From positions 1-54,081 of the forward strand of contig CALXFE010000009.1 of the NCBI GenBank assembly GCA_944387545.1: DNA of 54,081 bases, written 5' to 3'. This DNA comes from an uncultured Clostridia bacterium (GTDB lineage: Bacteria > Bacillota > Clostridia > TANB77 > CAG-508). Numbering within the stretch: the first letter of the stretch is position 1; the number at the start of each line of letters is the position of its first letter. Below the pieces are notes generated by a model. It did not search any database. It was not told the DNA's origin and was given only the letters and a program-made list of their open reading frames with translations. A program made the position numbers and the translations under genes. This document shows positions 26,900 through 35,524 of this stretch, one piece after another.

Positions 26900-27790
26900 A
26901 TGGGATTAAAACTGGAAAATGTTTCTAAGAAGTTTGTTGGTAAACAAGCGGTTGATAATATTTCGTTTGAAGTGGATAAGCCAGGTGTGTTTGGTTTGCT
27001 TGGTACGAATGGTGCAGGTAAAACCACAACCATTAGAATGCTTCTTGGAATTATCAAAAAAGATACAGGTGAAATTACTTGGAATGGAAAAAAGGTTGAA
27101 AGAAAGAGTGTGAATTTTGGATATTTACCAGAAGAAAGAGGTGTGTATCCAAAAACAAAAATATATGATCAATTGATGTATTTTGCAAAATTGAAAGGTA
27201 TGAGTCAAAAAGAAGCAGATATGGCAATTAAAAAATGGGCTAAAGTATTAAAAGTAGAAGAATATTTACCAATGCTAGCTGAGAAATTATCAAAAGGTAA
27301 TCAACAAAAAATCCAATTTATGACAGCCATTATTCATGATCCAGAGCTAATTGTGTTAGATGAGCCTTTTAGTGGGTTAGACCCTGTTAATTCAGAAATT
27401 CTAAAAAATGTGATTATAGACTTAGTAAAAGAAGGAAAATATATTATTATGTCTAGTCATCAAATGGCATCTATTGAAGAGTTTTGTACAGATATTTTAA
27501 TATTAAATAAAGGAAAAACTGTATTACAAGGAAACTTAAAAGAAATTAAAGAAGGATATAAAGCAAATCGATTAGAATTGTCAACGAATAAAAATATAGA
27601 TGAATGGATTAAAGAATTTAATATGGAAATTGAATTTTCTAAAAATAATGAGTATTCTATTAAAATCGATGCTGAAGAAAAAGCTCACCAATTGTTGAAA
27701 AAATTAGTTACAAATCATATAGAGGTAGATAAGTTTGAAATTAAAAAACCAACATTGAATGATATTTTTATAGAAAAGGTGGGTGAATAA
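26900..27790 (+). CDS. ABC transporter ATP-binding protein (NatA/YhaQ-like)
   Basis: This 296-residue ATPase energises an export ABC system with the permease that follows. Walker A is GTNGAGKTT, the signature is LSKGNQQKIQ, Walker B is LIVLDEPFSGLDP, and the H-loop is MSSHQMASIEE. A C-terminal domain of about 80 residues is typical of the YhaQ/NatA type. The 3' end meets the permease start with a two-base gap. Substrates of this family (Na+, peptides, drugs) cannot be told from sequence alone. Confidence 0.9.
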   Translation: MGLKLENVSKKFVGKQAVDNISFEVDKPGVFGLLGTNGAGKTTTIRMLLGIIKKDTGEITWNGKKVERKSVNFGYLPEERGVYPKTKIYDQLMYFAKLKGMSQKEADMAIKKWAKVLKVEEYLPMLAEKLSKGNQQKIQFMTAIIHDPELIVLDEPFSGLDPVNSEILKNVIIDLVKEGKYIIMSSHQMASIEEFCTDILILNKGKTVLQGNLKEIKEGYKANRLELSTNKNIDEWIKEFNMEIEFSKNNEYSIKIDAEEKAHQLLKKLVTNHIEVDKFEIKKPTLNDIFIEKVGE

Positions 27791-27791
27791 T

Positions 27792-29036
27792 ATGAAAGAT
27801 TTAAGAACAGTTATTGCATTTACAATAAAAGATATGGCAAAAAGAAAATCTTTTATCATATCAACACTAATTATTTTAGTATTAATTGTAATAGGATTTA
27901 ATATACCAAATATTGCGAAAGCAATTGTAGGTGATAATGAAAATGCAGGAGAAACGAATTTGTTAATTGTAGATAGTACGAACTTATTTGAAGGAACATT
28001 GCAAACTATCAATCAAATGGAGTTAGGATACAATGTTCAAGTTGCTAATAATGAAGTTTCTTTTGATGATATAAAAGGAAAAATAGAAAATAAAGATATA
28101 GATCAGGCAATGATCATTGAACAAAAAGAAGATGGAACATATAAAATAAGATATATCGTAGAAAACATGACACAAGTAGCAATGGTTCCAGAAGATTTAA
28201 TGAATACCATAAACACACTATATACGAATTTACAAATTTCAAAATTAGGATTAACACCAGAGCAAATTGCAAGTTTATCTCCAAACTTTGAATTTACAAT
28301 AGAACAAACAGAAGAACAAGAAGTAAGTGGGAATATATTAGTGATTATGCTATTATCCATTGTGCTATTTTATGCTATCTATTTCTGTGCATATCAAGTA
28401 TCAAGCTCAATTACCACAGAAAAGACTTCAAAAATCATGGAAACATTAGTAACATCTACATCACCAAGAATAATTGTATTAGGAAAAACGATAGGTATTG
28501 GAATCGTAGGATTAATTCAAATATGTTTGATTGTTGGTGTAGCCTTAATATCTGCTAAGGTATTTTTGGACCCAGAATTATTAAATTCTGTTCTAGATAT
28601 GTCTAAAATGACACCATATTTAGCAATTATGACAATTGTTTACTTTATCTTAGGATATTTTGCATATGCTTTACTATATGCATTAACAGGTTCAACAGTA
28701 AGCAAACCAGAAGATATACAATCAGCCAATACACCTGTTGCTATTTTAGCTATTATTGGGTTTTATTTATCATATTTTACTATGATGAATCCAACAAGCG
28801 AATTAAACCAATTTGCAGCAATCTTCCCAATTTCTTCACCATTTTGTATGCCGTTTAGAATTATGATGGGAATTGCATCAAACGCAGAGATTATATTATC
28901 TATTGCTGTATTAGTCATTACAATATTAATTATTGCACAAGTAGCGATTAAAATTTATTCAAATGCGATATTAAATTATGGAACAAAAATGACATTTAAA
29001 GATATTGTAAAAGTATATAGAGATAAAAATAATTAG
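27792..29036 (+). CDS. ABC transporter permease (NatB/YhaP-like)
   Basis: This 414-residue permease of the ABC-2 type has one N-terminal membrane helix (FIISTLIILVLIVIGFNIPN), an outer domain of about 140 residues, then five helices including the conserved SSSITTEKTSKIMETLVTS region just after the second helix. ATG 27792 lies after AAGGTGGG. It is coupled to the ATPase gene. Confidence 0.88.
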   Translation: MKDLRTVIAFTIKDMAKRKSFIISTLIILVLIVIGFNIPNIAKAIVGDNENAGETNLLIVDSTNLFEGTLQTINQMELGYNVQVANNEVSFDDIKGKIENKDIDQAMIIEQKEDGTYKIRYIVENMTQVAMVPEDLMNTINTLYTNLQISKLGLTPEQIASLSPNFEFTIEQTEEQEVSGNILVIMLLSIVLFYAIYFCAYQVSSSITTEKTSKIMETLVTSTSPRIIVLGKTIGIGIVGLIQICLIVGVALISAKVFLDPELLNSVLDMSKMTPYLAIMTIVYFILGYFAYALLYALTGSTVSKPEDIQSANTPVAILAIIGFYLSYFTMMNPTSELNQFAAIFPISSPFCMPFRIMMGIASNAEIILSIAVLVITILIIAQVAIKIYSNAILNYGTKMTFKDIVKVYRDKNN

Positions 29037-29046
29037 AAAATTAAAA

Positions 29047-29094
29047 CCCTCTGAATTGTTAGAAACATATCTGATAATTCAGGGGACTTTTTTT
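29047..29094 (+). terminator. Terminator of the ABC operon
   Basis: CCCTCTGAATTG pairs with AATTCAGGGG, followed by seven Ts. Confidence 0.85.
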
Positions 29095-29144
29095 ATAAAT
29101 TGTATACTAATAATACAATAAAGGAAATAATATACGACAATATA

Positions 29145-29175
29145 TTGACTTAATTCTGCGATATATATATATAAT
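29145..29175 (+). promoter_or_regulatory. Possible promoter of the pilin-like gene
   Basis: TTGACT lies 17-19 bases before an extended TATATATATAAT. The leader to the ATG would be about 270 bases. It contains a small hairpin (29363-29385, TTTAGTG/CACTAAA) but no recognisable riboswitch; nothing else is seen between 29095 and 29452. Confidence 0.45.
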
Positions 29176-29452
29176 AGAAATATCAAAAATTATTTTTGTA
29201 AATAGTAACAATTTTGAAGAGTAAAGACTAATATTTGTATAAAAAAATAAAGGAAAGGAAATACTATTGGCAGAAAATTAGAGAAAGCTCTTAAAAAAGA
29301 AACAAATATATAATCAAATAAAAAAATAGAATAAATAGATAAATTGAAGGTAAGGAGAATTTAGTGCATTGAAAATACACTAAAAAGGCAAAATAATTAA
29401 AGGTAAAAACAAAAGAAAAGAGAAATAATAAACAAAAGAAAGGGGATAAAAA

Positions 29453-30754
29453 ATGAAAAAAATGGTAAAACAAAAAAACAAGGGTATCACATTAATTGCA
29501 TTAGTAATCACAATCATTGTATTACTAATCCTAGCAGGCGTGACAATAGCAGCATTAACAGGAGATAATGGAATATTAGGAAGAGCAACAGAAGCAAGAG
29601 AACAAACAGATATAGCAGAGGAGAAAGAAAAAGTACAATTATCAGTACTAGGAGCGTTAGCTAAAGATAATGGAGGAGCAATTAAAAGAAATTATTTAAA
29701 TGATGAATTTACAAGTAATATAGGAAAAGAAAATACAGATTATACATTATCAGAATCAGAAACAGCACCATTTGTAGTTAAATATTTAGACAGCGGAAGA
29801 AGTTATTTAATAGACGAAAATGGAAATGTAAGTGAATATGTAGACATATCAAAAGATGTAAAAACAGGAGATTATGTGAACTATGTACCAGATAATATGG
29901 ATGAAGCATATGACAAATTTGGAGCAACATATTCAGGATATGCAAATGGAAACATAGGGCAGGACGATAGTTTAAAATGGAGAGTACTAAATGTAAATAT
30001 AGATGGAACAGTTGATTTAATAAGTGACAAACCAACATCCACAAAAATATACTTTGAAGGAGCAAGAGGATATAATAATGGTGTATACTTATTGAATGAT
30101 TATTGTAAAACAATGTATAGTAATATCTCAAAAGGAGCAGTAGCAAGAAGTTTAAACATAGAAGATATAAAAGACAAGATAGAAATAATAGACAAAGAAA
30201 CAGGAAAAAAGGCATATGAGAACTATGTAACAGCAACAGGAACAGTTTATGGAGCAACATATTCTTATCCAAGCAATAGATGGTATCCATTACAATGGAA
30301 AAATGACAATGGAATAGATGGAGAGAGTAATCAGACACAAGTAACAGAATATGTAACAGAAGATGATGCAAAAACTCAAGAAAGCAGTATGTTAACAGTA
30401 ACTCAAACATTTTGGTCTTTAACATTAAGTGAATTACAAGTAAATTTCATTTCAGCAGACACAAGAGATATTTCAAAATCAGATAGTATATATTATGAAC
30501 TATTATGTAATAATGGAATTTCACATTATTGGTTGGCATCTCGCTGTGTTAGTACTGGCTCTTCATCTTATGCTAATTTTGGTTTGTTCTATATAGATAA
30601 TGGTAATATTCTAGGTCATACCATTTTCAATTCGCGTAGCAACACGAATGACTACTACGATTATGTTCGCCCTATAGTTTCTCTAAAATCTGATATCATA
30701 AACATAGATGCAGGATATGAAGAAAGTAATGGTGGATGGCAATTGAAAATTTAA
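29453..30754 (+). CDS. Pilin-like surface protein with prepilin N-terminus and DUF6273-like C-terminus
   Basis: The N-terminus KGITLIALVITIIVLLILAG is a type III (prepilin) signal with the usual hydrophobic helix; cleavage would be after Gly. A coiled segment (REQTDIAEEKEKVQLSVLGA) follows, then a globular domain (SLKWRVLNVNIDGTVDLIS) and a C-terminal part reading HYWLASRCVSTGSSS ... YVRPIVSL, as in DUF6273/lectin-like folds. From 30539 to 30673, 39 of 45 codons end in T or C, whereas the rest of the gene prefers A-ending codons. The ORF is 433 residues. No peptidase or pilus motor is nearby. Confidence 0.8.
   Translation: MKKMVKQKNKGITLIALVITIIVLLILAGVTIAALTGDNGILGRATEAREQTDIAEEKEKVQLSVLGALAKDNGGAIKRNYLNDEFTSNIGKENTDYTLSESETAPFVVKYLDSGRSYLIDENGNVSEYVDISKDVKTGDYVNYVPDNMDEAYDKFGATYSGYANGNIGQDDSLKWRVLNVNIDGTVDLISDKPTSTKIYFEGARGYNNGVYLLNDYCKTMYSNISKGAVARSLNIEDIKDKIEIIDKETGKKAYENYVTATGTVYGATYSYPSNRWYPLQWKNDNGIDGESNQTQVTEYVTEDDAKTQESSMLTVTQTFWSLTLSELQVNFISADTRDISKSDSIYYELLCNNGISHYWLASRCVSTGSSSYANFGLFYIDNGNILGHTIFNSRSNTNDYYDYVRPIVSLKSDIINIDAGYEESNGGWQLKI
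30530..30685 (+). other. Candidate hypervariable segment in the pilin-like gene
   Basis: Codons here are CGC, TGT, GGC, TCT, ACT, AGC, AAC and GAC types in place of AGA, GGA, TCA and ACA used upstream. An NNY pattern in a lectin-like C-terminal domain ending RPIVSL resembles the variable repeat of diversity-generating retroelements, where AAY codons of a template are mutated. No reverse transcriptase or template repeat is in the window, so this is a hypothesis. Confidence 0.4.
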
Positions 30755-30834
30755 AATCAGTTAATATCTTAACAATCAATCAAATTTACATGTAAATGAG
30801 TTAGAGAATGGAAAGCTATTACTAAAAGTTGAGA

Positions 30835-30875
30835 AAAGGTTATAGACAAGTAAGAATGTCTACAACCTTTTTTTA
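30835..30875 (+). terminator. Terminator after the pilin-like gene
   Basis: AAAGGTTATAGAC pairs with GTCTACAACCTTT (one mismatch), followed by seven Ts. Confidence 0.85.
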
Positions 30876-31049
30876 TATTTGGATGTCAGTTTCTTAGGAA
30901 GTATTGTGATAAGTATTGCAATACTTTTTCTTCTATGTAAAAAAATAAACATATACATTCTAAATTCATAAAATATACATTAAATAACTTGATAAAATAG
31001 AAAGAATAAAAAAGAAAAAATGGCAGATGCTAAAGAAGAGGTGAATTAA

Positions 31050-31193
31050 ATGAATGATTTAAAAGAAAATATAAAAAAAGAACTAGAAATATTAGAAAAC
31101 ATGATAAGCTTAAATAAAGGAAAAAAAGAAATAGAAAAACAAAGAGAAAAGCTAGACAAACTATTAGAAGAATTTTTAAAAAATCTTAATTGA
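31050..31193 (+). CDS. Small coiled-coil protein, possibly Spo0E-like
   Basis: A 47-codon ORF begins at ATG 31050 after GAGGTG. The product is two charged helices (MNDLKENIKKELEILENMIS and EKQREKLDKLLEEFLKNL). Spo0E-type phosphatases are about this size with an S-Q-E-L-D motif in the second helix; here the position reads REKLD, without the serine, so the match is weak. It is followed by an inverted REP-like hairpin. Confidence 0.45.
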   Translation: MNDLKENIKKELEILENMISLNKGKKEIEKQREKLDKLLEEFLKNLN

Positions 31194-31198
31194 GGTGT

Positions 31199-31237
31199 TT
31201 TCTTTTGTTCAAAATTTGAACAATTTAGCACGTTCCT
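31199..31237 (-). repeat. Diverged REP-like hairpin, inverted
   Basis: Read on the minus strand: GGAACGTGCTAAAT, hairpin TTGTTCAAA-TTTGAACAA, AAAGA. It aligns base by base with the REP copies, but the stem TGGACA/TGTCCA has become TGTTCA/TGAACA, with paired changes on both sides. Confidence 0.6.
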
Positions 31238-31335
31238 AATGTTTACCAGAAATGAAGTGAATATATATACGAAGATATTTCGTTTATACAGATATGAAAA
31301 TTTGATAAGATAAACAAAAAATAAAGGTGGTAATC

Positions 31336-31662
31336 ATGAGAAAAGCAAGCACAATTAAAATAGGAAAAAAACTTCAAACAATTAGAAAAAGTAATGGATA
31401 TACACAAGAACAACTAGCAGAAAAAGTAGAGGTATCCGTTAGATATATCAGTGATGTTGAACAAGATAGAGCAAAGCCATCTTATGAAGTGCTTATCAGA
31501 ATATGTAATATTTTTAACATTAGCTTAGACCAAGTATTTAGTGAATATTTAAACGTAACAGAAAATAAGAGTTTAGCATATCCACTAGCAGGATATGAAA
31601 ATTTATCAGAAGCAGACAAAAAGACAATTGAACATTTAATTATGTATTTTAATAAAAAATAA
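31336..31662 (+). CDS. XRE-family transcriptional regulator
   Basis: This 108-residue protein has an HTH_3 domain near its N-terminus (KKLQTIRKSNGYTQEQLAEK, VSVRYISDVEQDRAKPSYEV) and a C-terminal helical tail (LSEADKKTIEHLIMYF). ATG 31336 follows AAAGGTGG. It is close to chromosomal repressors with the SinR/ImmR type of fold. The targets are not evident; it stands alone between the small coiled-coil ORF and fbp. Confidence 0.8.
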   Translation: MRKASTIKIGKKLQTIRKSNGYTQEQLAEKVEVSVRYISDVEQDRAKPSYEVLIRICNIFNISLDQVFSEYLNVTENKSLAYPLAGYENLSEADKKTIEHLIMYFNKK

Positions 31663-31744
31663 ACAAATAGAAAGTATAAAATGGATTTTAAATGTTAGAA
31701 AAGGGAACATTTTAAGTTCATTTTTTTTGTTTATTTTTTGAATT

Positions 31745-31773
31745 TTGACACAAAAAAGGTTTTAGTATATACT
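31745..31773 (+). promoter_or_regulatory. Sigma-A promoter of fbp
   Basis: TTGACA, a 17-base spacer and TATACT, about 25 bases before the ribosome site GAGGAG. Confidence 0.75.
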
Positions 31774-31811
31774 GATATCATAATACGATATAAATAGAGG
31801 AGTTGGCATAC

Positions 31812-33815
31812 ATGAAAGAATATGAAAATCAAACAGAAGAAAAAATGGAAGAGGATAAAGAGAACCTATTTAGCAAATACAAATATTTGAAGTTATTGAG
31901 CAAAGAATATAAAAACACAACAGAAGTAGCAGAAGAAATTATTAATTTAAAAGCAATATTAAACTTACCAAAAGGAACAGAAGTATTTTTAAGTGACATT
32001 CATGGGGAATATGCACCATTTACACATATATTAAATAATGGAGCAGGGATCATTAAAAGTAAAATAGAAGAAACATTTGAAAATCGAATTACAGAAAAAG
32101 AAAGGAATACATTAGCAACATTAATTTATTACCCAAAAGAAAAACTAAAATTGATCAAACAAGAAACAGATAATATAGATGAATGGTATGCGATTACCTT
32201 ATATAGACTAGTAGAAGTGGCAAGAAAAGTAAGCTCAAAATACACGAGGTCAAAGGTAAGAAAAGCCATTAACAGCGGATTTGAATATATTATAGATGAA
32301 TTGTTACATTCACAAGTAGATAGTGGAAAAGATAAAGAAAACTATTATAAACAAATCATAGAAACCATTATAGAATTAGACCAAGCAGATAGTTTTATCA
32401 TAGCGATATCAGACTTAATTAAAAGAATGGCAATTGATCATTTACATATTATTGGTGATATATTTGATAGAGGAAGACACCCAGATTTTGTATTAGATAG
32501 ATTAATGAACTTTCATAGTTTAGATATTCAATGGGGAAACCATGATATCTTATGGATGGGTGCCGGATGTGGAAATAAAGCAAATATTGCAACTGTTGTT
32601 AGAATATGTGCAAGATATAATAACATAGGACTATTAGAGGATTCTTATGGAATTAATATGAGACCATTATTTACATTTGCCCAAAAAACATATAGAGATG
32701 ATGAATGTTTAAACTTTATGCCAAAAGTTTTCGATTATAATAAATATGATAATCGTGATAGAAATCATATTGCCAAAATTCATAAAGCAATCACAATTAT
32801 TCAATTTAAAATAGAAGGACAAATGATAAAAAAACATCCAGAATATCATTTAGATAATCGATTATTATTAGATAAAATGGACATAGAAAATGGAACAATA
32901 AAAATTAATGGGAACCTATATGAGATTAATGATAAGAATTTCCCAACCATAGATAAAAATAACCCATATGAATTGACATCAGAAGAAAGTGAAGTAATGG
33001 AAAGGCTTACAGAATCTTTTGTACATAGCCCAAGTTTACAAAGACATTTAAAATATTTATATACCAAAGGGGAAATGTATACAATCTTTAATAAAAATCT
33101 TTTGTTTCATGGATGTATCCCAACAGATGAAAATGGGGAATTAAAAGAAGTAGAATTTATGGGAAAAACATTAAAAGGGAAAGCCTATTTTGATGAAATT
33201 AATGATGTTGTGAATAAAGTATTTGCAACCAAAGACTTAGAATTAGTAGATATCATGTGGTTTCTATGGATTTCACCCAATTCACCTTTTTTTGGTAAAG
33301 AAAAAATGGCAACATTTGAAAGCTATTTTGTAAAAGACAAAAGTATGCATAAAGAACCGAAAAGTCCATATTATAAATATTCCGAGAATGAAGAATTTTG
33401 CATAAAAGTTTTAAAAGAATTTGGACTAGATAGAGAAGATTCCCACATATTAAATGGACATGTACCAGTAAAAGCAAAAGATGGAGAAAGCCCAATAAAA
33501 GCAAATGGAAAACTACTAATCATCGATGGAGGCTTTGCAAAAAGCTTTAGAGAAAAAACAGGAAATGCAGGATATATCCTTACCTATAATTCAAATGGAT
33601 TATTACTAAGCCAAAACAAACCATTTGAATCTGTTGAAAAAGCAATTGTAGAAGAAACAGACATCATAAGTGAAATCATTGTAAAGAAAACAGGAATCAT
33701 CAGAAAAAGAGTAGGAGACACAGACATTGGAACAAAATTAAAAGGAGAAATTGCAGACTTACAAGAACTAATAAAAGCATATAAAAATGGAGAAATAAAA
33801 GAAATGGAACGTTAG
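31812..33815 (+). CDS. fbp: Fructose-1,6-bisphosphatase class III
   Basis: This Mn-dependent gluconeogenic phosphatase of the Firmicute-specific class III has 667 residues. Metallophosphatase motifs are FLSDIHGEYAPFTHIL, IIGDIFDRGRHPDFVLDRLM and WGNHDILWMGAG; later come HGCIPTDENGEL and LNGHVPVKAKDGESP. ATG 31812 is about 10 bases after GAGGAG; a TTG at 31803 is too close. The last sense codon is CGT, with TAG running into a REP-like hairpin. Confidence 0.95.
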   Translation: MKEYENQTEEKMEEDKENLFSKYKYLKLLSKEYKNTTEVAEEIINLKAILNLPKGTEVFLSDIHGEYAPFTHILNNGAGIIKSKIEETFENRITEKERNTLATLIYYPKEKLKLIKQETDNIDEWYAITLYRLVEVARKVSSKYTRSKVRKAINSGFEYIIDELLHSQVDSGKDKENYYKQIIETIIELDQADSFIIAISDLIKRMAIDHLHIIGDIFDRGRHPDFVLDRLMNFHSLDIQWGNHDILWMGAGCGNKANIATVVRICARYNNIGLLEDSYGINMRPLFTFAQKTYRDDECLNFMPKVFDYNKYDNRDRNHIAKIHKAITIIQFKIEGQMIKKHPEYHLDNRLLLDKMDIENGTIKINGNLYEINDKNFPTIDKNNPYELTSEESEVMERLTESFVHSPSLQRHLKYLYTKGEMYTIFNKNLLFHGCIPTDENGELKEVEFMGKTLKGKAYFDEINDVVNKVFATKDLELVDIMWFLWISPNSPFFGKEKMATFESYFVKDKSMHKEPKSPYYKYSENEEFCIKVLKEFGLDREDSHILNGHVPVKAKDGESPIKANGKLLIIDGGFAKSFREKTGNAGYILTYNSNGLLLSQNKPFESVEKAIVEETDIISEIIVKKTGIIRKRVGDTDIGTKLKGEIADLQELIKAYKNGEIKEMER

Positions 33816-33853
33816 GGACGTGCCAAAATGGACATTTTTTGTCCAAAAGGGAC
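33815..33853 (+). repeat. REP-like palindrome abutting the fbp stop codon
   Basis: GGGACGTGCCAAAAT, hairpin GGACA-TTTTT-TGTCC, AAAAGGGACAC. Its first G is the last base of the fbp TAG. Confidence 0.82.
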
Positions 33854-33902
33854 ACACCTTTTGTATAAAAAACAAATGCATTGAATAAAAACAAATAAGA
33901 AA

Positions 33903-33959
33903 TTGACAAATTTGCTTTAGCAGTATATAAATAAGATAAAGATTATTTATATACTGCTA
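33903..33959 (+). promoter_or_regulatory. Promoter overlapped by a 17-bp perfect palindrome
   Basis: TTGACA (33903-33908), a 17-base spacer and TATAAA (33926-33931). A perfect inverted repeat with arms 33918-33934 and 33943-33959 (contains TAGCAGTATATAAATA) and an 8-base loop covers the -10 and start region. It would suit an operator or a 5' mRNA hairpin for the DUF3006 gene. Confidence 0.6.
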
Positions 33960-33999
33960 TATATTTTAAAAACATTAAGAATAAGGAGGTAATGCCATA

Positions 34000-34332
34000 T
34001 TGAATATAGAAATATTTAATAATCTACAAGAAGATATGAGCAATATAAAAAATGAAATACAACCCAATGCGAATCATTCGGAAGAAATAGAATTGGCAAA
34101 GAAATTAGACGCCATAGAAGAGTATTCTGTTGACAGATTTGAAGGAGAATATGCAGTATTAGAAAATAGGAAAACAAACAAAACAAAAAATGTAAAGAGA
34201 GATATGTTACCAGAAAATATAAAAGAGGGAAGCATCTTACAATATATAAACGGAAAATATACATATAAGGAAGAATTAACAAAAAAAGAAAGTAATAGAA
34301 TTCAGGATAAAATGAATAAACTATGGAATTAG
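34000..34332 (+). CDS. DUF3006 domain protein
   Basis: This 110-residue protein starts at TTG 34000, 9 bases after AAGGAGGT. The segment YSVDRFEGEYAVLENRKT is the DUF3006 core; the last part is charged. DUF3006 genes commonly stand beside ComEC-like metallo-beta-lactamase-fold hydrolases, as here, but their role is unknown. Confidence 0.8.
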   Translation: MNIEIFNNLQEDMSNIKNEIQPNANHSEEIELAKKLDAIEEYSVDRFEGEYAVLENRKTNKTKNVKRDMLPENIKEGSILQYINGKYTYKEELTKKESNRIQDKMNKLWN

Positions 34333-34409
34333 AAACAAAAAATCATTGAAATTCCTATATGCTTATTACAAAAAAAAAGAACGCAAGAAAAAAATAAGGA
34401 GGACAAAAG

Positions 34410-35325
34410 ATGACAAGAAGAAAAACAAATAGAAAAAAGCTTTTATCAGGGATAATTGCATTATTGATTATAGGAATCGCAGGAATATTAGGAACCAATC
34501 AAGAAATTCTAAATACAGTTTCTAACATGGGAGAACAAGCAAATAGTCAAAATGAACAAAAAGTTGACTTTGTTGCCCAAGATGATTTATTAGTCGATTT
34601 TATAGATGTTGGACAGGCAGATAGTATCCTAATTAGAAATCAAGATAAGACCATGCTAATAGATGCAGGTACAAATGAAGCTGGTGAAACAGTCATAAAC
34701 TATTTAAAAAATCTTGGAATAACAAATATAGATTATTTAATAGGAACCCATCCTCATGAAGACCATATAGGCGGTTTAGATGATGTAATAAACCATTTTG
34801 ATATAGAGCAAATATATATGCCTAAAATACAGACAACAACAAAGACATTTGAAGATGTATTAGAAGCAATAGAAAATAAAAATTTAACAGTAACATCACC
34901 CCATAAAGGAGATACAATAGAGTTAGGAGAGGCTTGGCGGAACATTTATGACAGAACCAATATTAGATGAAGATAATTTGAATTTGTCATCACTAGTCTT
35001 AAGATTAGAATTTGGAAATAATCGTTTCTTATTTATGGGAGATGCAGAAAAAGAAAATGAAGAAGCAATATCATGGTCCCAAATAGATGTATTAAAAGTA
35101 GGACATCATGGCTCAAATACAAGTAGTACAGAGCGCTTTTTAGAACAAATACAACCTAAATATGCAGTCATAATGGTAGGAAAAGATAATTCATACAAAT
35201 TGCCAAAACAAGAAACAATAGATAAATTAAATCATATAGGAACTATGGTGTATAGAACAGATGAAAATGGAACAGTACAAATGAAATCTGATGGGAATAC
35301 AATAGAAATAAAGACAAGTAAATAG
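34410..35325 (+). pseudogene. ComEC-like metallo-beta-lactamase fold hydrolase, frameshifted
   Basis: A membrane anchor or signal (LLSGIIALLIIGIAGILGTN) precedes a secreted hydrolase domain with DVGQADSILI, GTHPHEDHIGGLD (metal-binding HxHxDH) and, in the +1 frame after 34945, NLNLSSLVLRLEFGN, FLFMGDAEKENE and KVGHHGSNTSS. The first frame stops at 34970. One extra G near 34937-34938 explains the shift; the repaired protein would be about 304 residues. Homologues are extracellular nucleases or phosphodiesterases related to the ComEC C-terminus. Confidence 0.82.
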
Positions 35326-35333
35326 AAAAAAAT

Positions 35334-35372
35334 AAAGCAGATAGCACAAAGAAAGCTATTTGCTTTTATTTT
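35334..35372 (+). terminator. Terminator after the ComEC-like gene
   Basis: AAAGCAGATAGC pairs with GCTATTTGCTTT (one mismatch) and runs into TTATTTT. Confidence 0.8.
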
Positions 35373-35408
35373 CATTTAACTCTAATTCGGGTTTTTGTCT
35401 TAAAATGC

Positions 35409-35437
35409 TTGACAGTTTACAATAATAAAGATAAAAT
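35409..35437 (+). promoter_or_regulatory. Sigma-A promoter of rny
   Basis: A consensus TTGACA, a 17-base spacer and TAAAAT; the leader is about 80 bases. Confidence 0.75.
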
Positions 35438-35524
35438 ATATATGGTAGGAAAAATATATTTTACATAAACATATATATATTTATTTCGAACATTGAAAAT
35501 TAAATAAGAAAGAGGTGTATGATT

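Noticed and set aside
29778..30425. 215-codon minus-strand ORF in the pilin-like gene
   Set aside because: Leu/His-rich reverse reading of A-rich codons; no ribosome site.
30530..30685. Calling a full diversity-generating retroelement
   Set aside because: No reverse transcriptase, accessory gene or template repeat is present in the window, so only a candidate variable segment is reported.
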